A stretch of 64,000 nt of DNA from Erythrobacteraceae bacterium (GCA_027489065.1 JAIYAM010000009.1:62001-126000); one strand, 5' to 3'. Shown: positions 38,316-46,757, counted from the first letter of the stretch. Made by a program: numbers and translations. The notes: a model not told the origin generated them from the letters alone.

Positions 38316-39650
38316 TTACTCCCCCACCCAGCGATCGATCGTGTCGTGGAAGAACCGCACCCGCGCCTCCTGCCCGGCGAGGTGCCCGCCCTTGTAGCCG
38401 CGTGATCTGAGGCCCTTCTGCTGCTCGCTCCAGATCGACACGTCCTGATCGATGCCGGGGCCGCAGGAGAGTTCGCCCACCTTGCCGCGCTTGTGCTCGA
38501 CCGTGGCGGTGCGGTCGACCTCCTGGCCCATCGAATAGCTGAAGTAGCGGTCCTCGCCTTCCGGGAACCACGTGAAGTACCACATGTCGAAGAAGCACTT
38601 CTCGGGGTCGGTCGGGTGCGGGTCGGCGCGCAGCCAGATGCAGCCGTCGGGCTTCAGGCTGAAGCTGATGTTCGGGAAGATCGTGTAGTGGAAGTGATCG
38701 GTAAGCTGCGCGTCGTGGAAGGCGGCGTAGTCGTAGCCCTTGGCCGCGCCGTGTTGCCGCTTGGCCTGCTGGAGCGCCTCGCGGGTGCGCAGCGGATCAT
38801 CGCGGAAGTCCTCGGGATCGAGGCCCCAGTAAGTGAGCTCGCGGCTCATCATGGTCAGCACGGTGTCGGTGTGGCCGCGCAAGCTGCGCGCCGGGCGCGA
38901 ACCGGGCATGAACATGCGGGCATGGCCGTGCGGGGCATAGAGGTCGAACTGGCACTCGCGGTAGGACTGCTCCATCACGAAGCGGGTCTGCGGGTGGACG
39001 AAGGGCAGGTGGTAGGACTCGTTGAAATTGTCCTGCACGCATTTCCAGTTCCAGTCGCCCTCCAGCGTCACCCAGTGGGTGCGGTGCATCGCCTCCATGT
39101 TGTAGAGCGCCAGCTGCGGGCCGACAGGGCCGAGATGCTGGGCGAGCGGGGTCGCCTGCGGATCGAGATTGACCCACACGAAGCCGGCGAAGACCTCGCA
39201 TTGGACCTCCTCCAGCGTCACCTTCCCGCACGGATTGCCGCCGGCGAAATCCTCGGGGCAGGGGACGAAATTGAGCGCGCCTTCCGGGGTGAAGCGCCAG
39301 CCGTGATAGGAACAGGCGATGCGCTTGGAATGGCCTTCCTCCTCCATGACGAGGCGTTTTCCGCGGTGCGGGCAGACATTGTAGAAGGCACGGATGCGGT
39401 GATCCTCGCCGCAGGTGACGAGGATGCTCTCGCGCCCGATCTCGTAGGTGAAGAAGTCGCCGGGCTTGCTCACTTGGCTCGCAAGACCGCCGATCAGCCA
39501 CGCCTTGGTCCAGATGCCGTCCCACTCGCGCGCCATGAACTCATGGCTCCAGTAGCGGCTGCCCTCGATCGGGCGGTCCGACAGCGCCGGCATGGGCTGC
39601 GGCGTCATGTCGATCCGCTGCGGAGCGGCGGGCCTGAGGACCGTGGCCAT
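38316..39650 (-). CDS. Rieske non-heme iron oxygenase, alpha subunit type
   Basis: This 444-residue oxygenase starts at MATVLRPAAPQRIDMTPQPM. The Rieske cluster ligands are in FYNVCPHRGKRLV and IACSYHGWRFTPEG. The mononuclear iron site is in QDNFNESYHLPFVHPQTRF (two His), and the bridging Asp is part of this helix. The substrate-binding C-terminal half is long. Ring-hydroxylating and monooxygenase members occur in steroid and terpene catabolism. No small beta subunit or reductase gene is adjacent. It is followed upstream by a P450 gene after 2 nt. Confidence 0.9.
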   Translation of the reverse strand: MATVLRPAAPQRIDMTPQPMPALSDRPIEGSRYWSHEFMAREWDGIWTKAWLIGGLASQVSKPGDFFTYEIGRESILVTCGEDHRIRAFYNVCPHRGKRLVMEEEGHSKRIACSYHGWRFTPEGALNFVPCPEDFAGGNPCGKVTLEEVQCEVFAGFVWVNLDPQATPLAQHLGPVGPQLALYNMEAMHRTHWVTLEGDWNWKCVQDNFNESYHLPFVHPQTRFVMEQSYRECQFDLYAPHGHARMFMPGSRPARSLRGHTDTVLTMMSRELTYWGLDPEDFRDDPLRTREALQQAKRQHGAAKGYDYAAFHDAQLTDHFHYTIFPNISFSLKPDGCIWLRADPHPTDPEKCFFDMWYFTWFPEGEDRYFSYSMGQEVDRTATVEHKRGKVGELSCGPGIDQDVSIWSEQQKGLRSRGYKGGHLAGQEARVRFFHDTIDRWVGE

Positions 39651-39652
39651 CC

Positions 39653-40939
39653 TCAGCGCCTCTTCGGCTCGAAGGTGATGTGGAGCTGTTTGAGCGAGCG
39701 CAGCAGGAAGTGCGGGTGGTAGGTGAAGTCGTTCTTGCCTTCTGCGAACCACATGTCCTCGAAGCGGTCGACCACCGCCTGGAAGCCCCAGGTGAGCTCC
39801 CGCCGGGCGAGCGGCGCGCCGAGGCAATGGTGCGTGCCCGACCCGAAGGCCAGGTGCGCGCCCGCCTTGGGCCGGTCGAGATCGAGCTTTTCGGGGCATT
39901 CGAAGAAGCGTTCGTCGCGGTTGGCCGCGCCGTAGCGCACGTTGATCACCGATCCGGCGGGGATCGTCACGCCGTCCAGCTCCACATCCGCATGGGTGAA
40001 CCGCATCAGCGATTGCACCGGGCTTTCGAGCCGCAGCACTTCCTCGACGAAGGTGCGCATGTACTTGTCGGGATCGGCCTTCAATTTGGCCCAGACGTCC
40101 TTGTTCTCGATCAGCAGCTTCATCCCCGCCGCGAGCGCATTGGTGGTGGTCTCGCTGCCGCCCACGAAGGTGTCGGCCATCATCTCGGCGTGGAGTTCGT
40201 TGTCGTTGAGGGGCCGCCCCCAGCCTTCGATCACGGTGTTGACCAGCACCGAAATCAGCGAGCCATCGGGATGCTCGCGCAGGCGTTCGAAGATCGGCTG
40301 GAAATAGTGCTGCGCCTCGATCTCGCGGTCGACCATCTCGAGGTGCTTGTCCTCGGGCAGCATCAGCGAGATGCGCTGGAAGAAGGCGTCGGTCCAGCCC
40401 TTGATCCGCCACATGTCCTCGCGTGCCGCGCCCATCTGCTCGCCGATGATGAACAGCGGCAGCGGCACGCAGAACTGGCGCACCCAGTCGCAATGGCCGT
40501 CATCCACGAACTCGTCGATCAGCTCGTAGGCGAGGGTTTCGACGCGCGGGTCGATGTCCTTGATGCGGGAGGGCTTGAACGCCTCGTTGAACATCGCGCG
40601 CATCTGCTTGTGGTTGGGATCATCGCGCCCGGCCAGCGTCGGCGCGGGGAGCCAGCCCTTCTCCCTGAACCGCTCGGCGACCTTGCGCCCGCGCTCCATG
40701 TCCACCGGACTGGCGCGCATCAGCTCGCTGAGCGCGGTCGAGGGGAAGCGCGCGGGGTCCATCAGCACCTCGCGCACGTGGTCGTAGCGGCTGATCACCC
40801 AGATCTGCGTGCCGGGGATGTTGTAGACCGGGGCCTCGTCACGCAGCTGCTTGTAGGCGTCGTAGGGGCACTGCTGGAGCTCGGGATCGAAGAGGTTGAT
40901 CACCGGGGTCGCCGGGCTCTCTGGCGCTTGCGTGGCCAT
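39653..40939 (-). CDS. Cytochrome P450
   Basis: This 428-residue soluble P450 starts at MATQAPESPATPVINLFDPE; the start overlaps the stop of the upstream CMD-type gene. Motifs: I-helix FVGGSETTTNALAAG, K-helix ExxR in FVEEVLRLESP, and heme loop LAFGSGTHHCLGAPLARREL. The longer N-terminal half includes the substrate-binding loops. It is co-transcribed with the Rieske oxygenase and a CMD-type protein. Sequence differs clearly from the P450s at 26481 and 41595. Confidence 0.93.
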   Translation of the reverse strand: MATQAPESPATPVINLFDPELQQCPYDAYKQLRDEAPVYNIPGTQIWVISRYDHVREVLMDPARFPSTALSELMRASPVDMERGRKVAERFREKGWLPAPTLAGRDDPNHKQMRAMFNEAFKPSRIKDIDPRVETLAYELIDEFVDDGHCDWVRQFCVPLPLFIIGEQMGAAREDMWRIKGWTDAFFQRISLMLPEDKHLEMVDREIEAQHYFQPIFERLREHPDGSLISVLVNTVIEGWGRPLNDNELHAEMMADTFVGGSETTTNALAAGMKLLIENKDVWAKLKADPDKYMRTFVEEVLRLESPVQSLMRFTHADVELDGVTIPAGSVINVRYGAANRDERFFECPEKLDLDRPKAGAHLAFGSGTHHCLGAPLARRELTWGFQAVVDRFEDMWFAEGKNDFTYHPHFLLRSLKQLHITFEPKRR

Positions 40940-41526
40940 CAGCGCACCTCGATCTTGTCCGCGCCCCAGGGCGCGATTGTCTCGGCGGTCTTGAAGGCCT
41001 CGGGCAATTCCTCGACCATGTGCCAGGTCGCGGCAAGCCTGCCGAAGCCGACGAAGAAGGCCACCGTCATGCCCAGCTCGACGATCTGCGCCTCGCTGAA
41101 ATGCTGGCGCAGGTCGGCATACATCGCGTCGTCGATCGCGAGGTGATCGGTCGCCATCAGCTCGCCGTAACGGATCGCGACCTTTTCGGTGGCGGTGAGG
41201 TTTGCGGCCTCCTGCGGGCGCTCGAGTGAGCACACCAGACCTTCCGTGACGCCGTCCGCCACCGCGTCGGAATAGCGGATCGCCATGCAGGAGCGGCACT
41301 GGTTGAAGAAGGCGACGCGCAGCCGCACCAGCTCCACCAGCCGGTCCGGCAGGGTGCGATTGCGCTTCAGCGCCCCGCCTAAGCCCATCAGCCCCAGCGC
41401 CTGTTCCGGACAATGCGCGAAGTAGCGGGTGAGGCCCTGTTCGAGATCGGTCAGGTTGTCCGGCTGGATGGCGGCGACAAGGCGCGCGTCCCACTGGTCC
41501 GGCGCCAGCTTTTCGATACGGCTCAC
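40939..41526 (-). CDS. Carboxymuconolactone decarboxylase/AhpD-like protein
   Basis: This 195-residue protein begins MSRIEKLAPDQWDARLVAAI. The AhpD-like core has LVELVRLRVAFFNQCRSCMA with the CxxC pair, followed by AIRYSDAVADGVTEGLV. The CMD fold is a helical bundle; members with CxxC act as peroxidases or disulfide reductants. The C-terminal region continues with two helices (VELGMTVAFFVGFGRLAATW). A role in protecting monooxygenases from peroxide is possible but unproven. It faces the P450 at 41595 across a divergent promoter. Confidence 0.85.
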   Translation of the reverse strand: MSRIEKLAPDQWDARLVAAIQPDNLTDLEQGLTRYFAHCPEQALGLMGLGGALKRNRTLPDRLVELVRLRVAFFNQCRSCMAIRYSDAVADGVTEGLVCSLERPQEAANLTATEKVAIRYGELMATDHLAIDDAMYADLRQHFSEAQIVELGMTVAFFVGFGRLAATWHMVEELPEAFKTAETIAPWGADKIEVR

Positions 41527-41594
41527 GGCTCTCTCTCCCCATTCGGCACTGGCAAATTAGCCCGTTTCCGTAAGGTCGAGGCTGGGGGACAACC

Positions 41595-42971
41595 TTGGCC
41601 ACAGCAATTGGCGGATTCGCTAAGCGAACCGTCCCGCAGGGGAGAGCGGACTTGCAGGCGGACGCACCGCAGTCATTGGCAGAGGTCGATCTGTTCGCCC
41701 CCGGCGCGCAGGAGCACTGGTATGCGGCCTATGCGATCCTTCACGAACAGGCGCCGGTGCAGCGCCTTGCGGGCGAAGGCCTGACGCCGGGCACCGATGC
41801 CTTCGTGCTCACCAAATACGACGACATTTCCCGCGTGGTGAAGGACTGGGACCGTTTCCCGCCGACGCTCTCGCTGCTGGTCGCGCACATCCAGCAATCG
41901 GGGGAGATGCCCACGCATATTCCCGATATCGACGCGATGGTCGCCTCGATCGTCTCGCTGCGGCCCGACCCCGAAATGTGGCGCGCGCATCGCAAGGAGC
42001 TGACCGATCCGTGGGTCGGGCCGGGCTGCACGCGGCACACGGGCATGATCACGCGCCATGTCGATGATCTGATCGCCGGGATGCTGGCGAAGGCGCGCGC
42101 CGAAGAGGTGGTGGACTTCGTCGCCGACTTTGCCCGCCCCTTGCCGCAGCGGGTGATGGCAAGCGTGCTCGGCTTCCCGCTGGAGGACATCCCGCGCCTC
42201 GAACAATGGGGCAATGCGCAGGTCATGTCCTATGTGATCGGGACGACCCACAAGAACATCCTCACGCCCGAGCAATCGGCCGAGAAGTTCCGGCTGCTGG
42301 CGGGCATGAAGGAGTATGTCGCCGAGAAAACGCGCGAGAAGCGCGCCGCCCCGCAGGACGACATGATCAGCTTCCTGACGCAGGTCGAATACACGCCGCT
42401 GGGCCGCAAGCTCACCGACGACGAGATCAACGGCGTGGTCTACGCGATGGTGATCGGCGGGCTGGAGACCACGCAATATGCCATCGCCGAACAGGCGCAG
42501 CTGCTGTGCGAGCGGCCGGCGATATTCGGTCAGCTTCGGGGTGACCGCGCGGCGATCCGCACCTTCATCGAGGAAGGGATGCGGCTGCGCTCGCCCACGC
42601 AGGGGCTTTCCACCCGCATCTGTGCGCAGGACGAGGTGTTCCAGGGGGTCGCGGTGCCAGCCGGGTCGATGCTCCACCTGCGCTGGGCGGCGGCGAATAT
42701 CGACGCCGACGAGTTCGAGGACCCGTTGGACCTCAAGCTCGACCGCAAGGCCGCGACCCGCCACCTCGCCTTCAGCCAGGGGCCGCGTTCGTGTCCGGGA
42801 TCGAACATCTCGCGGCTCGAACAGATGATCGCGTGGGACCGCCTGTGCGATGCCTTCGCCGACATGACCTACGCGCCCGGCAACGACTTCACCCATCAGG
42901 GCGGGATCATGCTCGGCATCCACCGCCTGATGCTCACCCTCACACCCGCCCGACAGGAGGCCCAAGGATGA
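41595..42971 (+). CDS. Cytochrome P450
   Basis: This 458-residue P450 begins at a TTG with GGGGGA six nt upstream; there is no early ATG. Motifs: I-helix AMVIGGLETTQYAIAEQ (with Gly-Leu in place of Ala-Gly), K-helix ExxR in FIEEGMRLRSP, heme loop LAFSQGPRSCPGSNISRLEQ with the axial Cys. The N-terminal 30 residues are an unusual extension. Coupled by overlap to an ABM-type gene that itself overlaps a SnoaL-type gene. Confidence 0.93.
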   Translation: MATAIGGFAKRTVPQGRADLQADAPQSLAEVDLFAPGAQEHWYAAYAILHEQAPVQRLAGEGLTPGTDAFVLTKYDDISRVVKDWDRFPPTLSLLVAHIQQSGEMPTHIPDIDAMVASIVSLRPDPEMWRAHRKELTDPWVGPGCTRHTGMITRHVDDLIAGMLAKARAEEVVDFVADFARPLPQRVMASVLGFPLEDIPRLEQWGNAQVMSYVIGTTHKNILTPEQSAEKFRLLAGMKEYVAEKTREKRAAPQDDMISFLTQVEYTPLGRKLTDDEINGVVYAMVIGGLETTQYAIAEQAQLLCERPAIFGQLRGDRAAIRTFIEEGMRLRSPTQGLSTRICAQDEVFQGVAVPAGSMLHLRWAAANIDADEFEDPLDLKLDRKAATRHLAFSQGPRSCPGSNISRLEQMIAWDRLCDAFADMTYAPGNDFTHQGGIMLGIHRLMLTLTPARQEAQG

Positions 42972-43369
42972 CCACACTGCTCGCCCATATCCAGATCCAG
43001 CCCGGCAAGGAGGCCAAGTGGGAAGGGATCATGCACGACATGGTGCGCGAGACCTTCGGCACCGAGGAAGGCGTGCTGCGCTACGAATACTGGAAGGGGC
43101 AGGAGCCGCTGACCTATTACTGCCTGCTGAGCTTCAGGGACAAATGGGCCTTCTACCACCACCAGATGTCCGACCACCACGAGGGCCACGATTTCGCCGA
43201 CGTGCTGGCCGGGATCAAGCTGGAATATGTCGGCCCGGTAGAAGGCGCAGGCGGAGACCTGCCGCCGACCACCGATCCCGCGCTGCCCGATGACGCGAGC
43301 GAGGCGATGCGGACCGCGCAGGAGCGGTTCCCCCTCTCGATTCCCGCATGGTGGAGTGGCCGCGCATGA
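42968..43369 (+). CDS. Antibiotic biosynthesis monooxygenase (ABM) family protein
   Basis: This 133-residue protein begins MTTLLAHIQIQPGKEAKWEG. The ABM core continues with FGTEEGVLRYEYWKGQEPL and CLLSFRDKWAFYHHQMSDHH. Histidines cluster in HHQMSDHHEGHDF, unusual for this family and possibly metal-binding. The gene overlaps the P450 stop and its own stop overlaps the next gene (ATGA), with GGAGG as ribosome site. A helper or quinone-forming monooxygenase is plausible. Confidence 0.8.
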   Translation: MTTLLAHIQIQPGKEAKWEGIMHDMVRETFGTEEGVLRYEYWKGQEPLTYYCLLSFRDKWAFYHHQMSDHHEGHDFADVLAGIKLEYVGPVEGAGGDLPPTTDPALPDDASEAMRTAQERFPLSIPAWWSGRA

Positions 43370-43902
43370 GCCCAGACATCGAAAAGCTCGAAAGCCAGGT
43401 GCAGGAGCTGCTCGATCGGCAGGCGATCCAGGACCTCGTCGCGCGCTATTCGCGCACCTTGGACTGGCTCGACGATGAAGGGCAGGCGGGGTGTTACTGG
43501 CCCGATGCGCCGATCGACTACGGCTTCTTCAAGGGCACCGCGGCGGAGTTCGTGCCGGTGGTTATGCAGGTGGAGCGCTCGACCGGGCGGCGTTGGCACC
43601 TCTTGTCCTCGCTATCGGTGAAGCTGACCTCGGCCACCACCGCCGAAGGGGAGTGCTACGGCGTGGCGCTCGGGTTCCGGCGGGAGGGCGACGCGGAGCC
43701 GTACAAGGGCAACATGTATGGCGGGCGCTATCTCGATACCTACGAGAAGCGCGGGCAGGAATGGCGCATCGCCAGCCGCCGCTACATCATGGACTGGACG
43801 ATGGCGATGCCCGACCAGCCGGACGCTTCGCCCAGAGCCGAGTTCCCGCTGCCGATGCTCGACCTGCGGGAAAGCGGCCACCCGGCTTACCGGGCGATGT
43901 AG
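43366..43902 (+). CDS. SnoaL/NTF2-like protein
   Basis: This 178-residue protein starts at MSPDIEKLESQVQELLDRQA, in an ATGA overlap; a frame extending further upstream is not needed. After an N-terminal helix (QAIQDLVARYSRTLDWLDDE) comes the NTF2-like barrel, with CYGVALGFRREGD and GGRYLDTYEKRGQEWRIASR. It belongs to the SnoaL-like group that includes scytalone-dehydratase-like and isomerase enzymes. Specific function is unknown. A truncated copy of the intergenic repeat follows. Confidence 0.8.
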   Translation: MSPDIEKLESQVQELLDRQAIQDLVARYSRTLDWLDDEGQAGCYWPDAPIDYGFFKGTAAEFVPVVMQVERSTGRRWHLLSSLSVKLTSATTAEGECYGVALGFRREGDAEPYKGNMYGGRYLDTYEKRGQEWRIASRRYIMDWTMAMPDQPDASPRAEFPLPMLDLRESGHPAYRAM

Positions 43903-43909
43903 CCAGCCT

Positions 43910-43935
43910 TGTCATTGCAAGGAGCGCAATGACGA
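43910..43935. repeat. Truncated intergenic repeat, copy D
   Basis: Only the outer ends remain: TGTCATTGCAAGG joined directly to AGCGCAATGACGA. It lies 7 nt after the SnoaL-type gene stop. Confidence 0.65.
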
Positions 43936-43941
43936 AGAGGC

Positions 43942-44466
43942 TCACGCCCCCGCGGCCTCCATCCAGAAGCCGGCGGTCCGCTCGCCGATGACGGAGCGGT
44001 GGGTCGCGCGCAGCTCCGCGAGCGCGCGCCAGAAGGCGCGGGCGAGGGGTTCCATCCCGATCAGCACCAGAAATTTCAGGATGCGCGTGATGCGCAGGAA
44101 GTTGTGGTTGCCGGGCGTCAGCCACACCCGGCTGCGCTCGGGGAAGTCGCGCGCCTGCTCGATCACCGGTCCGCCTGCTTCGTCCGTGTTCCGCTCGAAG
44201 CCGTAGAAGGCGAGGATGCGGTCCACCGCGTCCCCGACCCGCTCCCGCAACTCCGCACGCTCGCGAAAGGCGGCGATGTCTGCGTCGGTCAGAACCGGGG
44301 CATAAGGGTTGAAGGCGCTGCGGGCCGGCAGCGGGAAGACCCACTGGATGTAGTCGTGGACCTGTTCGAGCTGCGCGTCGTCCCAGCGCAGGATCTCCGC
44401 GAGGGTGCGGCCCCGGTCGTCGGTTCCCTGCCCCGCATAGAAGGCGATCAGCGGCGAGGTGGTCAT
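43942..44466 (-). CDS. OGFr-domain family protein
   Basis: This 174-residue protein starts at MTTSPLIAFYAGQGTDDRGR; GGGA lies 9 nt before this ATG, whereas two upstream in-frame starts have poor ribosome sites. The stretch DDAQLEQVHDYIQWVFPLP followed by FNPYAPVLTDADIAAF matches the opioid growth factor receptor (OGFr) conserved region known from animals and many bacteria. Bacterial members are of unknown function. It is a single gene between repeat D and an NTF2-like gene. Confidence 0.75.
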   Translation of the reverse strand: MTTSPLIAFYAGQGTDDRGRTLAEILRWDDAQLEQVHDYIQWVFPLPARSAFNPYAPVLTDADIAAFRERAELRERVGDAVDRILAFYGFERNTDEAGGPVIEQARDFPERSRVWLTPGNHNFLRITRILKFLVLIGMEPLARAFWRALAELRATHRSVIGERTAGFWMEAAGA

Positions 44467-44515
44467 CGGCGTCATTCCCTGGTGCGCTCCCGGCAAGGAG
44501 GGGGCGAGCCCGGAC

Positions 44516-44869
44516 TTATTCGCCTGCCGGGTCCATGTAGTCCCGATAATAGGTGAGCTTCCCGCCCTCCACCTTGTAGATCCCGACCCCGCTGCGGGGC
44601 GCGTGGCCTTCCATGTGCATCGTCCAGCGCGCCCAGACGGCGTGGTCGTCGCCGCAGATCTCGTCGACAGTGAAGTGGACCTTCCGGCCCTTCATTTCCT
44701 CGACCATCGTGGTCATGAAGCCCATGATCGCCTCGCGTCCGCGATATTGGCCCCAGATCGGGTCCTCGAGGAAGGCGTCCTCGGCGAACAGGTCGACCAG
44801 CCGGGTGTAGTCGCCATCGTCCTGAATGCGCCAGAAGTCCTCGATGACGCGCTGTGCTTCGCCGGGCAT
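44516..44869 (-). CDS. SnoaL/NTF2-like protein
   Basis: This 117-residue protein starts at MPGEAQRVIEDFWRIQDDGD, with GGGAGA 8 nt upstream. The NTF2-type sequence is LVDLFAEDAFLEDPIWGQYR, GREAIMGFMTTMV, and WTMHMEGHAPRSGVGIYKVE. Similar proteins include ketosteroid isomerase-like enzymes. It is divergent from a CMD-type gene at 44992. It is one of four NTF2-fold genes in the island, counting the LEH-like protein. Confidence 0.8.
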   Translation of the reverse strand: MPGEAQRVIEDFWRIQDDGDYTRLVDLFAEDAFLEDPIWGQYRGREAIMGFMTTMVEEMKGRKVHFTVDEICGDDHAVWARWTMHMEGHAPRSGVGIYKVEGGKLTYYRDYMDPAGE

Positions 44870-44991
44870 TTTTGTCTCCCTCTGTCTCGCAGGCAGATTG
44901 CCACGCGCGCGCACTTCTTTCCCCCTGCGAAAATGGCGAGGGTAACGCGGCCCCGCCCCCTGTTATCCTGCCGCGCAAAGGAGAGGCTCTC

Positions 44992-45525
44992 ATGTCGACC
45001 ATCCCCCGCGTATCCTCGGCAATTGCTGGCGAGCCGGCGCATTTCGGCTCGGTGCTCGCGCACCAGCCGGACATCGCGGAGAGCTTCTTCGCGCTTTATG
45101 GCCGCTTCTGGGGCTCCGACATCTTGCCGGCGCGGATCAAGGAGGTTGCGCGGATGCGCAACGCGCGGGTCACCGAATGCGGGTTCTGCCGCAACGTGCG
45201 CTTCGACAAGGCGGTCGCGGAAGGGCTGGGCGAGGAGGTGGTGGACGACATCACCGATGGCTACGAGACCTCGGCCAAGCTCACCGACAGGGAGAAAGCC
45301 GCGCTGAAATTCACCGACGCGCTGATCCACGATCCCGAATTGCTGACCGGCGATGCGAAAGCCGCGCTGCAGCGGCACCTCACGCCCGCGCAGATCGCGG
45401 AACTCGGGCTCGGCGTGACGCTGTTCCTCGCGCTCGCCAAGGCGCTGATCACGATGGGGCTGGAGCCCGAACAGATGGACCGCACCGTGCTGCCTACGCC
45501 GGCCGTGCTGGAGGCCGCGGAATGA
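44992..45525 (+). CDS. Carboxymuconolactone decarboxylase/AhpD-like protein
   Basis: This 177-residue protein begins MSTIPRVSSAIAGEPAHFGS, with AGGAGAGG before the start. The core RIKEVARMRNARVTECGFCR gives the CxxC pair, followed by NVRFDKAVAEGLGEEVV. A second helical part DREKAALKFTDALIHDPE is typical of the YnjA-like AhpD subgroup. It overlaps the next gene (ATGA). Redox or peroxide functions are likely for CxxC-containing members. Confidence 0.85.
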   Translation: MSTIPRVSSAIAGEPAHFGSVLAHQPDIAESFFALYGRFWGSDILPARIKEVARMRNARVTECGFCRNVRFDKAVAEGLGEEVVDDITDGYETSAKLTDREKAALKFTDALIHDPELLTGDAKAALQRHLTPAQIAELGLGVTLFLALAKALITMGLEPEQMDRTVLPTPAVLEAAE

Positions 45526-45893
45526 GTGGCCCAGTGTTCGAAGCGCTCGCGGGCGACCCGGTGCTGGCGCAGCACTACGCCGCCTTCCGCGCCAAGGCGG
45601 AAGGCGCGCTCGATGGCAGGCTGGTGGCGCTGGTCCGGCAGGCGATCGCGCAGGTGCACGGCATCGAAGCGGCGCCGATCGACGAGAGCGGCCTCGACGA
45701 AGGCACACGCCTCGCCATCGCCTATGCCCGGCGCATCCCCTTCGAGCATACCGCGATCTCCGATCCGGAGGCTGCCGCGCTCGTTGCCCATCTGGGCGAG
45801 CCGGGCTTCGTCGCCTTCTCGGTCGTCGCCGCGCTCGCCGATGCCGAGTGCCGTGCGACGTTGGTCGATCTGCCGGAGCTGGCGCGGGCCTGA
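45522..45893 (+). CDS. Small helical protein, CMD-like without cysteines
   Basis: This 123-residue protein begins MSGPVFEALAGDPVLAQHYA and has GRLVALVRQAIAQVHGIEAA, then LDEGTRLAIAYARRIPFEHT. The layout resembles the second half of CMD/AhpD-like proteins, but no CxxC is present. Coupled translation with the preceding CMD-type gene suggests it is a partner subunit, perhaps a non-catalytic one. I do not recognise it firmly. Confidence 0.6.
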   Translation: MSGPVFEALAGDPVLAQHYAAFRAKAEGALDGRLVALVRQAIAQVHGIEAAPIDESGLDEGTRLAIAYARRIPFEHTAISDPEAAALVAHLGEPGFVAFSVVAALADAECRATLVDLPELARA

Positions 45894-45971
45894 CGCTTGT
45901 CGGCCGCCTTGTTCTTGGCGCGGGTTTGCGCCAGACGGGGAGGCAACACGTCCATCCGTCCGGAGACCCCC

Positions 45972-46739
45972 ATGCGCATCCCCGCCAGCGCGCTGCTCCT
46001 CGCCATCCCGCTCGCGCTCACCGCCTGCGCAGGCGGCAGGGGCGGACCGCCGCGACTGCCCGAGAAGGTCATCGACCGCGCGCTGGCCCGTGCGCCCGGC
46101 GCCGCGCAGCCGAGCACCATCGTCGCCGCCGAACTCGCCTTCAGCCGCGCCGCGCGCGAACGCGGGCAGTGGACGGCGTTCCGCGAATTCGCCGCGCCCG
46201 GAGCCTTGCTTCACGGCAATGACGGCCCCTTCGCGGTCCTCCCGTGGCTCGCCACCCAGACCGATCCTCCGCAAGCCGTCCAATGGGCGCCGCGTGTGGT
46301 CGTGATGAGCTGCGACGGGGCGGTCGCCGTCAGCCGGGGCCGCTTCCGCGATCCCGAGGGCAAGGTCGGCAATTTCGTCACCGTGTGGGAGCGACAGGCG
46401 GACGGCGAATATCGTTACGTTTTCGATGTCGGCGGCGACGATAACCCCCAGCCCCCGCCCAAGCAGCGACAGGAAGAGGGCGACATCATCGTCACTGCGC
46501 TCGACCTGGTGCAGGGCCTGATCGCCAGCTGCCCCCGACCGGGAGCGCCCGTCCCGCCGCCGCCTGCGCTTCCCATCGGTGCGGACGGCAAGGAGGGCGC
46601 GAAGCTTTCGAAGGACGGCACCCTTCGCTGGCGCTGGGCGCACAAGGCGGACGGCACGCGAGCCTTTGCCGCCGACTATTTCTACGAGGGCCGCTGGGTC
46701 ACCGCCATCGAACAAAGCCTTGCCCCGGCCCTCAATTGA
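45972..46739 (+). CDS. Lipoprotein of unknown function
   Basis: This 255-residue protein starts at MRIPASALLLAIPLALTACA; the lipobox LTAC puts the lipidated cysteine at residue 19. After it comes PSTIVAAELAFSRAARERGQ and FREFAAPGALLHGNDGPFAV, which resembles the start of NTF2/DUF4440-like domains, followed by VTVWERQADGEYRYVFDVGG. A proline-rich linker lies near residue 155. It is probably anchored in the periplasmic face of an envelope membrane. It is spaced 78 nt after the previous gene and 18 nt before marC. Confidence 0.65.
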   Translation: MRIPASALLLAIPLALTACAGGRGGPPRLPEKVIDRALARAPGAAQPSTIVAAELAFSRAARERGQWTAFREFAAPGALLHGNDGPFAVLPWLATQTDPPQAVQWAPRVVVMSCDGAVAVSRGRFRDPEGKVGNFVTVWERQADGEYRYVFDVGGDDNPQPPPKQRQEEGDIIVTALDLVQGLIASCPRPGAPVPPPPALPIGADGKEGAKLSKDGTLRWRWAHKADGTRAFAADYFYEGRWVTAIEQSLAPALN

Positions 46740-46757
46740 TGTGAGGGGCCGCTCGAG

